A stretch of DNA of 64,000 nucleotides from Paraburkholderia dinghuensis. Its GTDB lineage: Bacteria; Pseudomonadota; Gammaproteobacteria; Burkholderiales; Burkholderiaceae. Below are positions 19,466 to 28,478 of the stretch, piece after piece. The notes below the pieces were generated by a model, which worked only from the letters and a program-made list of their open reading frames with translations, did not search any database and had not been told where the DNA came from. The translations under genes were made by a program, and so were the position numbers. Location of the stretch: positions 186,001 to 250,000 of the forward strand of contig NZ_RQIS01000002.1 in assembly GCF_003837865.1 (NCBI RefSeq), written 5' to 3'. Position 1 is the first letter of the stretch. Each line of letters opens with the position of its first letter.

Positions 19466-19967
19466 GGTTAGCTCCTGAGAGGGCGGGCCGATCGGACGAC
19501 GCGAGCACGGTTCGCTGTTTTGGCTCGCTTCATGTGCGTATACATCCCCCGTTGAGGATCTATTCCAGCAGTTTTCCAGCAAATGTCTCTTGCTCACATG
19601 CCCAGCGGTGTTGCGTCCCCTATCTTTGCGAACTGTTCGACACGCTATTACGCGAGGACGATGTCGGGGAAATTCTTGAACGCATTCCCGGCGAGACGAA
19701 ACGCGCAAGCCGCAGCGGTGCGCACAATCCGCCGCTGCGTTGCCGGTTGATCTGCGTTAACGCAGATCAACCGGCGCGGACCACTCGCCAGGCGCGTTGA
19801 TCAATAGCGCCGGTTAAATCGGCCGTCGCAGGGTCTTAAATGATCTTTTCATTGCGAAGCGCCGAACCGGTTTTGCCGGCGCTCGATGGCGGCGCACGAT
19901 CGTTCAGGACAGCGTGTTACGGCAGGCGTAGTCTCGGCTCAAACGATCGATCCACAAGGAGCCGGAA
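19466..19967. other. Intergenic region containing a long perfect palindrome
   Basis: These 502 bases lie between the DUF4148 gene (-) and the cupin gene (+). They hold a 34-bp perfect inverted repeat (listed separately) and, just before it, a GCAGCGG/CCGCTGC stem at about 19712-19738. No protein-like frame is present. Confidence 0.55.
19742..19775. repeat. 34-bp perfect palindrome with nested FNR-like boxes
   Basis: The sequence from 19742 reads GCCGGTTGATCTGCGTT and is followed without a gap by its exact reverse complement, ending at 19775. Within it, TTGATCTGCGTTAA resembles a betaproteobacterial FNR/ANR/DNR half-palindrome (TTGAT-N4-ATCAA type), and the mirror copy occurs on the other strand. 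There is no T-run, so it is not an ordinary terminator. It may be an operator or a cruciform element. Confidence 0.6.
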
Positions 19968-20369
19968 ATGACCGACAAAGCTGGGCAGGCGACCGCGTCG
20001 CGCGGGCAGCGCATGACGATCAACCTGCTGGACAAGATTGCACGCATTGACGCGCACTGGCAGCCGCGTGTGGTCGCCGAGATGAACGACTACCAGTTCA
20101 AGGTCGTGAAGCTCGAGGGCGACTTCGTCTGGCATCGCCACGCCGATACGGACGAGACTTTCATCGTGCTGCAAGGCGAACTGCGCATCGACTTTCGTGA
20201 CGGTTCGATCGAACTGCGTGCGGGAGAAATGGCGGTTGTGCCGAAGGGCGTGGAGCACAAACCCTACGCAGCGCGCGAAGTGAGGTTGCTGCTGATCGAA
20301 CCGCGCGGTGTCGTCAATACCGGAGAAGAGATCAACGAGCGGACTGCCGACAACGATATCTGGATCTGA
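19968..20369 (+). CDS. Single-domain cupin protein
   Basis: A 133-residue protein with one conserved beta-barrel. The metal-binding pattern is FVWHRHADTDETFIVLQGELRI (His, His, Glu) and GEMAVVPKGVEHKPYA (His), the two standard cupin motifs. The start at 19968 follows AAGGAGCCGG. Such stand-alone cupins bind a divalent metal and serve as dioxygenases, isomerases or small-molecule binding proteins; nothing here fixes the reaction. It is monocistronic. Its upstream region contains the 34-bp palindrome, which may control it. Confidence 0.85.
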   Translation: MTDKAGQATASRGQRMTINLLDKIARIDAHWQPRVVAEMNDYQFKVVKLEGDFVWHRHADTDETFIVLQGELRIDFRDGSIELRAGEMAVVPKGVEHKPYAAREVRLLLIEPRGVVNTGEEINERTADNDIWI

Positions 20370-20384
20370 ACGAGCGGCAAGACG

Positions 20385-20418
20385 TGGGCGAAAAAGAAGG
20401 CCCGCGAGGTTGCGGGCC
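20385..20418 (-). terminator. Rho-independent terminator
   Basis: Read on the minus strand, GGCCCGC pairs with GCGGGCC across a short loop and is followed by TTCTTTTT. It lies about 70 bases beyond the end of the small minus-strand gene at 20490. Confidence 0.75.
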
Positions 20419-20489
20419 GATCCATGCTCGGGTGACATGGCAGGAAAACACTTCGCGCGTACGGCCTTCGCTGGAAAGGCCGCTACGTT

Positions 20490-20723
20490 TCAGGCAGCGG
20501 TGTACACCCTGGCCGTTATCGCGCTGGCCAGGACATATTCGATCTGGATCATTAACCGGTCGACAGCGTAGAACTGTGATCGCGAAAGACACGCGCGGTC
20601 CAGCAGATTCAAAAGACGCTTATGCCAGTAGGCTGGGGGCAGGATCGGGATGCCACTGGCTGTCTGCATCGACGGCATCATCACGCGTGCGATGTGCGCT
20701 ATTTCCTGATCGATGAGTGTCAT
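20490..20723 (-). CDS. Hypothetical small protein
   Basis: A 77-residue protein from ATG 20723, with a GGGGG stretch upstream; a longer version from 20786 is possible. It has no signal peptide. The sequence is amphipathic and helical, with an N-terminal DQEIAHIARVMMPSM and a C-terminal FYAVDRLMIQIEYVLA. I recognise no family. Support for coding comes from the balanced composition and from the terminator just beyond its end. Confidence 0.5.
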   Translation of the reverse strand: MTLIDQEIAHIARVMMPSMQTASGIPILPPAYWHKRLLNLLDRACLSRSQFYAVDRLMIQIEYVLASAITARVYTAA

Positions 20724-20894
20724 AGGTGCCCCCGTGGCGCCGGCCCAGCTATATACGGTGCACTGCATGTGTACCACTGTAGTCATTTCGAAAGCGGGGT
20801 GTAGCTATCAGAACGGATAGGGCGCGCCGCGGGTTGCCGTGTTAGCGGCAAACCCTTTTAAAACCACAGGGAAAATGCGGAAGGCAAAGCGCGT

Positions 20895-21074
20895 TTAATG
20901 GTGCCACCCGTGGCCATACCCACCGAATCCGACACCGACAGCGACAGACGGCGCAGCGTAGTAGTACCCCGGCGCATATCCATACGCAGGTGCAGGTGCA
21001 TAGGCGTACGGCGGCGCGATCACGCAACCCGCAAGGCCAGCGGCCAGTGCCATTGCACAGAAGAGTTTGATCAT
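20895..21074 (-). CDS. Small Tyr/Gly/Ala-rich lipoprotein
   Basis: A 59-residue protein that starts behind GGAG at seven bases. The N-terminus MIKLFCAMALAAGLAGC ends in a lipobox (LAGC, Cys17). The mature part is low in complexity: APPYAYAPAPAYGYAPGYYY, then a Gly/Val run and a His-rich end GYGHGWHH. Envelope lipoproteins of this kind are common in Burkholderiaceae and none has a firm function. The terminal histidines could bind metal, but that is speculation. It is monocistronic. Confidence 0.7.
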   Translation of the reverse strand: MIKLFCAMALAAGLAGCVIAPPYAYAPAPAYGYAPGYYYAAPSVAVGVGFGGYGHGWHH

Positions 21075-21677
21075 TGTGTTTCTCCAATGATCGTATTGTG
21101 TGCGTCAGCGACCTTCAAATGCGCAACGATATGTGTCCAAACGTTACTGATTGCTTGCGTATCGGCGTGACGTACCGGTCGGGCGACGGTGCGCATTCGG
21201 GCATTGCACAATCGCGTAATCGGATTCAATCAGAGCGGCCATGAGTATTTGTCGCAATTCGGCGCAAACGTTCCGTGCGTGCTTTTTCTTTCAAATAAAT
21301 AACGATTCTTTCTGTCGTGTAGTTTTTGAGTCAACCCACTGCAAAGCGATGCGATATCTGTCGCGTGAGTTTTTCTTCCCTCGGCTGACCTCGTCGCAAG
21401 TGGCATCTGAAGACGTCGGGGAAGGCGCTGCCGTTTCAACTGCTCGCCGGATTGGCGACTGCAGGCACCGCGGCATTCGTTGCGCAAGCGACGATTCCTT
21501 CTATGCGCATTGCCGCGCCGGACGGCTTTAACGCGAGCGCTTCTTCAAGCATGTGTCTTTAGACACCAAATCTCTCTTGCCTGACGTCATTCGAAGCACT
21601 ACGTTGTTGATCAACGGCCTCAAAGTGTCAGATGGTCTCAGCGTACTTTTCACGTCCAGGAATCGGAGGGTAGTGCA
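21075..21677. other. Intergenic region, possibly with a gene remnant
   Basis: These 603 bases have no intact gene. On the plus strand, the frame ending at TAG 21562 reads as a hydrophobic, signal-peptide-like stretch (KALPFQLLAGLATAGTAAF) without any good start codon. It could be a remnant of an exported small protein. GTGTC/GACAC at about 21553-21566 forms a minor hairpin. Confidence 0.4.
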
Positions 21678-22202
21678 ATGCGATACATCGTCCAGATAGC
21701 GTTTGCAGCATGCATCACCGTGGCAACGATCGCCGAAGCGCAGACGCCTGCGTCACAGCCGTCCGCGGGCGGCACGCCCGAGAAGATGCCCTTCGATATC
21801 CCTTACGGCACGCCAATTGGCGTCGACGCAGCGAAACAGCTGATCGCTGCTGCGGAAGCGGAGGCGAAGAAGCGCGACTGGAAAATGAACATCGCGGTCG
21901 TCGATACGCATGGCGATCTCGTTGCGTTCGAGCGCATGGACGGGGCGCAACTTGCGTCGATTGCGATATCGCAAAAGAAGGCGCGCACGTCGGCGCAGTT
22001 CCGTCGCGAAACCCGGGTCTTCTTCAATCAGTTCGCGAGCGGACAGACCTACGTGGGTACGTTCGGCCCGGATATGGTGGCGTCGCCGGGAGGCTTTCCG
22101 CTAGTGCAAGGCGGGAAGCTCGTTGGCGCGATCGGTTGCAGCGGCGGCACCGGGGATCAGGATGCCGCCGTGTGCAAGGCCGCCGCCGACACGTTCAAAT
22201 AG
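21678..22202 (+). CDS. Exported HbpS/GlcG-family haem-binding-like protein
   Basis: A 174-residue protein with a signal peptide (MRYIVQIAFAACITVATIAEAQ) and a DUF336 (GlcG/HbpS) domain from about residue 45. Typical elements are KKRDWKMNIAVVDTHGDLVAFERMDGAQLASIAISQKKARTSAQF and the glycine-rich end VQGGKLVGAIGCSGGTGDQDAAVC. Members bind haem or cobalamin-derived cofactors, or act as extracellular sensors; the role here is unknown. The upstream GGAGGGTAGTGCA gives the start. It is monocistronic. Confidence 0.85.
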   Translation: MRYIVQIAFAACITVATIAEAQTPASQPSAGGTPEKMPFDIPYGTPIGVDAAKQLIAAAEAEAKKRDWKMNIAVVDTHGDLVAFERMDGAQLASIAISQKKARTSAQFRRETRVFFNQFASGQTYVGTFGPDMVASPGGFPLVQGGKLVGAIGCSGGTGDQDAAVCKAAADTFK

Positions 22203-22431
22203 TGCAGCACCAGTCGATTCGCCGGGGCAGTTTGTCATCCCGATTGAACGGCGCTAGTGGGCGAGCACGTTTTGCTCAACAGGCAGCCAAAGTGGCACGA
22301 CTGGAAGGAGGCGGGCCTCCGCCTTCTTGATTCGACTTATTTGTCTGAGCAATGCGTGCGCACGCACGTCGCGTGACTGCCGGGCGGGCATCCGCCAGGC
22401 ATTTACCTGACAAACCATAACAAATACCAAA

Positions 22432-22444
22432 GTTGTTTGACAAC
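22432..22444. promoter_or_regulatory. GntR/FadR-type operator, site 1
   Basis: The perfect inverted repeat GTTGT-TTG-ACAAC overlaps the -35 box of the promoter for the DHDPS-family gene, an arrangement typical of repression. Sister sites lie at 25153, 32791 and 40286. Confidence 0.7.
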
Positions 22445-22465
22445 AATCTGGGCGAATGCTACTGT
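22437..22465 (+). promoter_or_regulatory. Sigma-70-type promoter
   Basis: TTGACA (22437-22442) and TACTGT (22460-22465) are separated by exactly 17 bases. Transcription would begin near 22472, about 30 bases before the ATG at 22504. The -35 hexamer lies inside operator site 1. Confidence 0.65.
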
Positions 22466-22503
22466 GCGGTTTATTGACAACCCTCTTTCCCGCACGAGAC
22501 CTC

Positions 22504-23442
22504 ATGAACGTGTCCCCGATTGCCGTCAGCGAATTTGCGTCGACGGTGATGGCTGTGCCGCCGCTGGCACGCCGCTCCGATCTTTCTCTCGACGTCGAAG
22601 AAAACCGCCGGCTGATCCGTCACATGGAAGCGGGTGGCATCCGCACGCTGCTCTATGGCGGCAATGCCAACCTCTACCACGTGGCCGTCAGCGAATACCG
22701 CGAGTTGCTTGATATGCTCGCCGACCTGGCGGGTCCCGATACCCGCGTGATTCCCGCGATCGGGCCGGACTTCGGCAAGATGCAGGACCAGGCGCGCATT
22801 CTTGCGCAGACGTCATACAAGACCGCGATGGTGCTGCCGCTCGGCGGTTTCACCACGCCGGCAGGTGTGGAGGCCGGTCTGACGCGCATCTCCGAGACCG
22901 CAGGCATTCCGCTCACGCTCTATATCAAGAGCGAAGGATATGTGGACGTCGATACGCTCGCGCGTCTCGTCGATCGCGGCACGCTCATCGCCGTGAAGTA
23001 CGCGATCGTGCGCCAGGACCCGGCGAACGACCCCTATCTGCGCCGCCTCCTTCAGAGCGTGCCGGCGTCGAAGGTCGTCTCGGGCATGGGTGAGCGCCCG
23101 GCGCTCGTCCACGTGCGCGATTTCGGTCTCGCTGCCTGGACGACGGGTTCGGGCTGCATCGCGGCGAAGGCGGTGATGGCGCTTCTCTCCGCAGCCAAAG
23201 CTGGCCGCGCAGAAGAGGCGCAGCGCCTTTACGACGCGTTCATGCCGCTCGAAACGCTGCGCGACAACATTTCGCTGATCCGCGTGCTGCACGATGCAGT
23301 GACCCTGTCCGGCATCGCCGACATGGGTCCGATTCTGCCGCTCCTCTCGGGCACGCCCGACGCCGACATGCCGGCCGTCGAACAGGCCGCGAAGGCACTG
23401 CTTGCGTTCGAGAACTCGCTCGTGCAGACGGCGCGCGCGTAA
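22504..23442 (+). CDS. DHDPS-family sugar-acid lyase/dehydratase
   Basis: A 312-residue TIM-barrel of the dihydrodipicolinate synthase family. The Schiff-base lysine is K165 in LIAVKYAIV and the catalytic Tyr is Y140 in LTLYIKSEGY. The usual GGTGE-like substrate loop is replaced by YGGNANLYHV. The cluster places it before a ketoglutarate-semialdehyde dehydrogenase and with an IlvD-type dehydratase. The likely reaction is therefore conversion of a 2-keto-3-deoxy sugar acid (pentonate or aldarate) to 2-oxoglutarate semialdehyde. It is not closely similar to known KdgD or A. brasilense AraD sequences as I recall them, so the substrate is open. The chosen start matches the predicted promoter and lies 30 bases from its transcription start. 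Confidence 0.85.
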   Translation: MNVSPIAVSEFASTVMAVPPLARRSDLSLDVEENRRLIRHMEAGGIRTLLYGGNANLYHVAVSEYRELLDMLADLAGPDTRVIPAIGPDFGKMQDQARILAQTSYKTAMVLPLGGFTTPAGVEAGLTRISETAGIPLTLYIKSEGYVDVDTLARLVDRGTLIAVKYAIVRQDPANDPYLRRLLQSVPASKVVSGMGERPALVHVRDFGLAAWTTGSGCIAAKAVMALLSAAKAGRAEEAQRLYDAFMPLETLRDNISLIRVLHDAVTLSGIADMGPILPLLSGTPDADMPAVEQAAKALLAFENSLVQTARA

Positions 23443-23478
23443 GCGCCGCTGACTCGTAAAAGTAATCACGGAGCGAAC

Positions 23479-25059
23479 ATGCAGATATCCGGAACGATGT
23501 TGTTGGGCGCCGACGCCGTACGCGGCACACAGGGCGAAATGCGCGCGTTTGCACCCGCGCTTGGCAAGGAAATCGAGCCGGCATTCGGTCTCGGTGGCCC
23601 CGCCGATGTCGAGCGCGCCTGTGCGCTCGCCGCGCAGGCTTTCGATCCCTTCCGCGCCGCGCCGCTCGAAACGCGGGCGCGTCTGCTCGAAGCGATCGCA
23701 GAGCGCATCCTCGAAATCGGCGATGAACTGATCGAGCGCGCGCATCTGGAATCGGCTCTGGCGAAGGCGCGTCTCGAAGGTGAGCGCGGCCGCACGGTCG
23801 GTCAGTTGCGCCTCTTCGCGTCGCTCGTGCGCGACGGCCGCTGGTGCGGCGCCGTGCTCGATTCGGCGCTGCCCGAGCGCAAGCCGCTGCCGCGCTCCGA
23901 TCTGCGTGCGCAACGCATCGGCCTCGGTCCCGTGGCCGTGTTCGGCGCAAGCAACTTCCCGCTGGCGTTTTCGGTCGCGGGCGGCGATACGGCTTCGGCG
24001 CTCGCCGCAGGCTGCCCGGTCGTCGTAAAGGCGCATCCGGCGCATCCGGGCACCTCCGAGCTGGTCGGTCGCGCGATCCAGCGCGCCGTCGCGGACGTCG
24101 GCTTGCCCGCAGGCGTGTTCTCGCTGCTGTTCGGTGGCGGCAATGCGGTGGGCGAGGCGCTCGTCGCGCATCCGGCGATCAAGGCGGTGGGCTTCACGGG
24201 CTCGCGCGGCGGCGGCCTCGCACTCGCGCGCATCGCTGCGCAGCGCCCTGAGCCGATTCCCGTCTATGCTGAGATGAGCAGTGTCAATCCGATGTTCGTG
24301 ATGCCGGCGGCACTGGCTGCGCGCGGCGAAGCGCTGGCGAAGGGTTTCGTCGAATCGCTGACGCTGGGCGTCGGCCAGTTCTGCACGAATCCGGGCCTCG
24401 TGCTCGGCTTCGATGGCCCTGATCTGGACCGCTTCGTCAGCGTTGCTGCAGCGGCACTCGAACAGAAGACGTCGCAGACCATGCTGACCGCGGGCATCGC
24501 CGCGAGCTATCGCGATGCTGTTGGCGCGCGTGCACAGCTTGCCGGTGTCGAGCGCGTGGCGCAGGGCGCTGAATCCGAGGCCCACTGCGCAGCGCGGCCG
24601 GCGCTGTTCAAGACGGCGGCTGTGGACTTCATCGAGCAGCATACGCTGGGCGATGAAATTTTCGGGCCGACGTCAATCGTCGTGGCATGCCGCGACGAGG
24701 CGGAGTTGCTGCGCGTCGCCGAGCATCTGGAAGGCCAGTTGACGGCCACGCTGCAGATCGACAGCGGTGATCACGCGCTCGCGCGACGCCTTCTGCCGGT
24801 GCTGGAACGCAAGGCGGGCCGCATTCTCGCGAACGGTTTTCCGACGGGGGTCGAGGTGTCTTACGCGATGGTCCACGGCGGGCCGTTTCCGGCGACATCG
24901 GATGCGCGCACGACCTCGGTGGGTGCGATGGCGATCGAGCGCTTCCTGCGCCCGGTCTGCTATCAGGATCTGCCGGCCGACCTGCTGCCGCCCGCGCTGC
25001 AGGATGACAATCCGCTCGCGCTGTGGCGTCTGCGCGACGGTGAGCTGGTGCGCAACTGA
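23479..25059 (+). CDS. 2-oxoglutarate semialdehyde (2,5-dioxovalerate) dehydrogenase, NADP-type
   Basis: A 526-residue aldehyde dehydrogenase of the KGSADH type III class. The N-terminus [22 protein letters not shown] is typical of that class. The nucleotide-site residues are in [10 protein letters not shown] and [10 protein letters not shown], the general base is E265 (YAEMSSVNP) and the catalytic nucleophile is C302 ([10 protein letters not shown]). It would oxidise 2-oxoglutarate semialdehyde to 2-oxoglutarate, feeding the TCA cycle. It starts 36 bases after the lyase gene and is surely co-transcribed with it. This enzyme ends oxidative pentose, uronate and hydroxyproline pathways; the neighbours favour a sugar-acid route. 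Confidence 0.9.
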   Translation: MQISGTMLLGADAVRGTQGEMRAFAPALGKEIEPAFGLGGPADVERACALAAQAFDPFRAAPLETRARLLEAIAERILEIGDELIERAHLESALAKARLEGERGRTVGQLRLFASLVRDGRWCGAVLDSALPERKPLPRSDLRAQRIGLGPVAVFGASNFPLAFSVAGGDTASALAAGCPVVVKAHPAHPGTSELVGRAIQRAVADVGLPAGVFSLLFGGGNAVGEALVAHPAIKAVGFTGSRGGGLALARIAAQRPEPIPVYAEMSSVNPMFVMPAALAARGEALAKGFVESLTLGVGQFCTNPGLVLGFDGPDLDRFVSVAAAALEQKTSQTMLTAGIAASYRDAVGARAQLAGVERVAQGAESEAHCAARPALFKTAAVDFIEQHTLGDEIFGPTSIVVACRDEAELLRVAEHLEGQLTATLQIDSGDHALARRLLPVLERKAGRILANGFPTGVEVSYAMVHGGPFPATSDARTTSVGAMAIERFLRPVCYQDLPADLLPPALQDDNPLALWRLRDGELVRN

Positions 25060-25152
25060 TAAGACAACACAGGGTGTGGCCGGGCCGGCGGGCGTGAACA
25101 GCCGGCCCAGCCGCCGCCGAAGCGCTTGCGTGCCGCACATCAAACGCCCAAT

Positions 25153-25165
25153 GTTGCTTGACAAC
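25153..25165. promoter_or_regulatory. GntR/FadR-type operator, site 2
   Basis: GTTGC-TTG-ACAAC matches site 1 with a single change. TTGACA (25158-25163) inside it probably serves as a -35 box for the ABC operon; the matching -10 (around 25181) is weak. Confidence 0.65.
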
Positions 25166-25284
25166 TTATCGTGGGGTTCGGCATCCTGCTTTTGCGGCCG
25201 GGGAACGGTAAGCGGGTGAGCAGGAAACCGGCCAGCGGGTCACAAGAACCTGTTCCATAACCAGATCAGATGCGAGGAGATGCG

Positions 25285-26451
25285 ATGTTCAAAGGACGCT
25301 TGCCGGCCAGACTCCTGGCCCTGTGTGTGGCGGCTGCTGCGACGCTCGGCGTGAGCGCGGTGCATGCCGATCCGGTTTCTCTGAATATCGTGGACGTCGC
25401 GGGCAATCTGCAACTGACGCAGAAGGGCTTCGAGGCGTTCAAGGCGAAGTACCCGAACCTCGTCTCCAACATCACCTACACCAACGCGCCCGCACCGCAG
25501 CTGCCTGGCAAGATCAAGGCGATGCAGGCCGCGGGCCGTGCTGACATCGACCTCGTGCTGACCGGCACCGACGCGCTCTCGGCCGGCATCGAGCAGAACC
25601 TGTGGGTCAAGTTGCTGCCTGACAACTCTGCCGCGCTGCCGGGCGTGCTCGATCACTACGCGCCGGGTCCGCGCAAGATGCAGGAGCTGGCGCAAGGCTA
25701 TGGACTCGAAGTGGCCTATATGCCGGCGGGTCCGCTGGTCGAATACAACCCGGCCAAGGTACCGAATCCGCCGCATACGCCCGAGCAACTGCTCTCGTGG
25801 TGCAAGGCGAATCCGGGCAAGCTGATCTATGCGCGTCCCGCCAATTCGGGCCCGGGTCGCACGTTCCTGATGGGATTGCCGTACCTGCTCGGCGACAAGA
25901 ATCCGCAAGACCCGATCAACGGCTGGGACAAGACCTGGGCATTCCTTAAGGAGCTGAACGCGTGCGTGCCTTACTACCCGGGCGGCACCTCGGCGGTGAT
26001 GAAGGAACTCGGCGAAGGCTCGCGCGACATGACCGTCACTGTGACGGGTTGGGACATCAATCCACGTGCACTCGGCATCGTGCCCGCCGACTTCAAGGTG
26101 CAGTCGTTCGACAACATGACCTGGGTAAACGACGCCCAGTTCATGGTGGTCCCGAAGGGTGTTTCCAAAGAGAAACTCGCCGTGCTGCTCAAGCTGATGA
26201 ACTTCATGCTCGAACCGCAGCAACAGGCCATGACCTACGACGACGGCTACTTCTATCCGGGGCCGGCCGTGGCGGGCGTGACGTTGACCATGGCGCCGCA
26301 GGCTAGCCAGGACGTGATCGCAAAGTATGGCCGTCCCGAGTACGCAAAGTGGCTGGCGGCCTATCCGCACGTCGTGCCGCTTTCCGCGCAGGCGATGGTC
26401 GCCGCTTTCCAGAAATGGGACCGCGAAGTTGGGGCGACCAAGTCACAGTAA
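25285..26451 (+). CDS. ABC transporter substrate-binding protein (family 1, sugar acid)
   Basis: A 388-residue periplasmic protein with a signal peptide cleaved near VHADP. The fold is the class used by PotD/AfuA/UgpB-type receptors, with LNIVDVAGNLQLTQKGFEAFKAKYP at the start of lobe 1 and TGWDINPRALG in lobe 2. The start at 25285 follows GAGGAGA; an ATG five codons earlier is weaker. It opens an operon with ATPase, two permeases and the IlvD-type dehydratase, which argues that the ligand is the dehydratase substrate or its precursor, probably a sugar acid. A hairpin follows the gene, which would stabilise its mRNA. Confidence 0.88.
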   Translation: MFKGRLPARLLALCVAAAATLGVSAVHADPVSLNIVDVAGNLQLTQKGFEAFKAKYPNLVSNITYTNAPAPQLPGKIKAMQAAGRADIDLVLTGTDALSAGIEQNLWVKLLPDNSAALPGVLDHYAPGPRKMQELAQGYGLEVAYMPAGPLVEYNPAKVPNPPHTPEQLLSWCKANPGKLIYARPANSGPGRTFLMGLPYLLGDKNPQDPINGWDKTWAFLKELNACVPYYPGGTSAVMKELGEGSRDMTVTVTGWDINPRALGIVPADFKVQSFDNMTWVNDAQFMVVPKGVSKEKLAVLLKLMNFMLEPQQQAMTYDDGYFYPGPAVAGVTLTMAPQASQDVIAKYGRPEYAKWLAAYPHVVPLSAQAMVAAFQKWDREVGATKSQ

Positions 26452-26468
26452 CGCGCGACGGTGTGAAC

Positions 26469-26495
26469 GACGGCACGCCACTCTGGCGCGCCGTC
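26469..26495 (+). other. Intra-operon hairpin after the binding-protein gene
   Basis: GACGGC-AC-GCC pairs with GGC-GC-GCCGTC around a five-base loop, with one mismatch and no T-run. Such structures after binding-protein genes protect the upstream mRNA and let the receptor be made in excess over the membrane parts. Confidence 0.5.
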
Positions 26496-26520
26496 CACTA
26501 ACGCAGATCAGGAACGTCTC

Positions 26521-27600
26521 ATGAAGCCTTCTTTCGATCGGCTGCGTCTTGATTCGGTGTGCCGCAACTTCACCAGCACCGAGGGTGCGCAGCTTGCTGC
26601 GCTGCGCGGCCTCGACCTCGAAATCCGCCGCGGCGAATTCATTGCGCTGCTCGGACCGTCGGGCTGCGGCAAGTCGACTGCACTCAACTGCATCGCCGGG
26701 CTGCTGTCGCTCACGAGCGGCAGTATCTGGCTCGACGATATGCGCATCGACGTCTTGCCGCCCGAAAAACGCGGCTTTGGCATGGTGTTCCAGAACTACG
26801 CGCTCTTTCCGCATATGAGCGTGCTGGAGAACGTGGGCTTCGGGCTCAAGATGCGCGGCGTGCCGCGCGACGAGGCGAAGCGCCGCGCGCGCGAGGCGCT
26901 GCAACTGGTGCAACTCGTCGGCCATGAAAGCAAGCTGCCCGGCCAGCTGTCGGGTGGGCAGCAGCAGCGCGTGGCGATCGCGCGTGCCATCGTGATCGAG
27001 CCGCCGCTCGTGCTCATGGACGAGCCGCTCTCGAATCTCGACACGAAGCTGCGCATCGAAATGCGCGCCGAAATCCGCCGTATTCACACGCAGCTCGAGC
27101 GCGCGACGATTTACGTGACGCACGATCAGGACGAAGCGCTTTCGATGGCGGACCGCATCGTCGTGATGCGAGAGGGCGTCGTGCAGCAAGTTGCGATACC
27201 TAAGGAAATCTACGGCCGCCCCGCGAATCTGCATGTCGCGCGTTTTATGGGCTATCGCAACGTGCTTCCGTTCACGCTTACGGGCGAGCGCGGCAATCAC
27301 CTCGCGCTGTCGGCTGGCGGCATCACGTTGAGCGGCGTGGCGATGGACCGCGCGACCGGCACGGACGTATCCGTCGCGATGCGTCCGGAGGACTTCGAAC
27401 GTGCGGCGCCTGGTGACCCGAACGCCTTCGACGTCGAAGTGGAACTGGTCGAGTACGGCGGCCGGGATTCGCTGCTGCTCGCCAATGCCCCGTTTGGCAA
27501 GCTGTGGGTGCGAGTGCCCGGCGAATTCGCTGCCGGCGAGCGCGCGACCGTGCGCGTGGCGCCGTCGCGCGTGCTGGCCTACGCGGAGCGCGCGTCGTGA
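26521..27600 (+). CDS. ABC transporter ATP-binding protein (PotA/UgpC-like)
   Basis: A 359-residue ATPase with Walker [11 protein letters not shown]-loop [10 protein letters not shown], signature [14 protein letters not shown], Walker [13 protein letters not shown] and switch His in VTHDQ. A C-terminal TOBE-like regulatory region of about 120 residues follows. It energises the two permeases encoded directly downstream. Its stop overlaps the start of the first permease (GTGA), showing tight coupling. The PotA/CysA class serves many substrates, and the operon context suggests sugar-acid uptake. Confidence 0.92.
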   Translation: MKPSFDRLRLDSVCRNFTSTEGAQLAALRGLDLEIRRGEFIALLGPSGCGKSTALNCIAGLLSLTSGSIWLDDMRIDVLPPEKRGFGMVFQNYALFPHMSVLENVGFGLKMRGVPRDEAKRRAREALQLVQLVGHESKLPGQLSGGQQQRVAIARAIVIEPPLVLMDEPLSNLDTKLRIEMRAEIRRIHTQLERATIYVTHDQDEALSMADRIVVMREGVVQQVAIPKEIYGRPANLHVARFMGYRNVLPFTLTGERGNHLALSAGGITLSGVAMDRATGTDVSVAMRPEDFERAAPGDPNAFDVEVELVEYGGRDSLLLANAPFGKLWVRVPGEFAAGERATVRVAPSRVLAYAERAS

Positions 27601-28478
27601 GCACGCTCGCGTCCTTACTGCGAAAAGAGCCGCGCGACGCGCGTGGCTGGCTCGTTGCGCCCGCGCTCGGTTTCATCATCGCGATGTTTCTGTATCCGTT
27701 TGCGTATGGCCTCGCGCTCTCGTTCAGGCCGATGAACGGCGGTGGAGTACTCGCGAACTATGTGCAGTTCTTCTCCGATCTCTCGATGTGGCCCACGGTG
27801 TTCGTCACATTGAAGCTGGCGGTGCCCGCGACGATCATCAACGTCGGGCTTTCGCTGCCGGTGGCTTTTGCGCTGCGCCGCAATTCGCCGTACCAGAAGC
27901 TCGTGACGATGCTGCTCGTGATTCCGGTGACGCTCGGCACCGTGCTGATCGCCGATGGCATGCTCAGCTATTTCGGCCCGAACGGCTGGTTCCCGCAGGC
28001 ACTGCACGCGCTGCATCTGTACACGACGGAAGAAGTGCGGCTCACGCATAACTACTGGGGCGTGCTGATCTCGCTGATCATCTCTGGCTTTCCGTTCGCA
28101 TTCCTTTTGACGCTCTCGTACGTTACCGGCATCGACCCGACGCTCGCCCGCGCGGCCGCGACGCTCGGCGCGGGTCCGTGGCAGCAGTTCCGGCAGATCT
28201 ATCTGCCACTGCTCGTACCCGGCATCACCATGGCAGCGTGCCTTTCGTTTGTGCAGGCGTATTCGGTGTTTCCGTCCGCTGTGCTGCTCGGCGCGCCCGC
28301 TGGACCGACGCGCGTGATTTCGATCGCGGCGTCCGAAGCCGCATTCGAGAGCTACGACTATTCGCTGGCCTCGACCATCGCAATCGTGATGGGTTTCGTG
28401 CAACTGGTGGTCGTGGCCGCGATGCTCGGCGTGAAGCGCTGTTTCTACGCGGGACCGGTGAGCGGAGGGAAGGGCTGA
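27597..28478 (+). CDS. ABC transporter permease 1
   Basis: A 293-residue inner-membrane protein with six predicted helices and the permease EAA loop ARAAATLGAGPWQQFRQIYLPLLVPGI, which contacts the ATPase. The GTG start at 27597 overlaps the ATPase stop by four bases; the frame continues upstream only as overlap with that gene. It is PotB/AfuB-like and forms the channel with the next gene product. Confidence 0.88.
   Translation: MSTLASLLRKEPRDARGWLVAPALGFIIAMFLYPFAYGLALSFRPMNGGGVLANYVQFFSDLSMWPTVFVTLKLAVPATIINVGLSLPVAFALRRNSPYQKLVTMLLVIPVTLGTVLIADGMLSYFGPNGWFPQALHALHLYTTEEVRLTHNYWGVLISLIISGFPFAFLLTLSYVTGIDPTLARAAATLGAGPWQQFRQIYLPLLVPGITMAACLSFVQAYSVFPSAVLLGAPAGPTRVISIAASEAAFESYDYSLASTIAIVMGFVQLVVVAAMLGVKRCFYAGPVSGGKG

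Larger units (their letters stand above)
22203..22503. other. Promoter region of the sugar-acid island
   Basis: The 301-base region contains the operator and promoter listed below in its last 75 bases. A few imperfect stems lie before it, and no gene is visible. Confidence 0.55.

Noticed and set aside
20834..20862. Terminator on the plus strand (GGGTT-GCCG stem followed by TTTT)
   Set aside because: No plus-strand gene ends nearby and the stem has a bulge; it does not terminate the minus-strand lipoprotein gene.
22813..24642. 609-codon minus-strand frame over the lyase and dehydrogenase genes
   Set aside because: It is an Arg/His-rich shadow; the plus-strand enzymes have intact catalytic residues.
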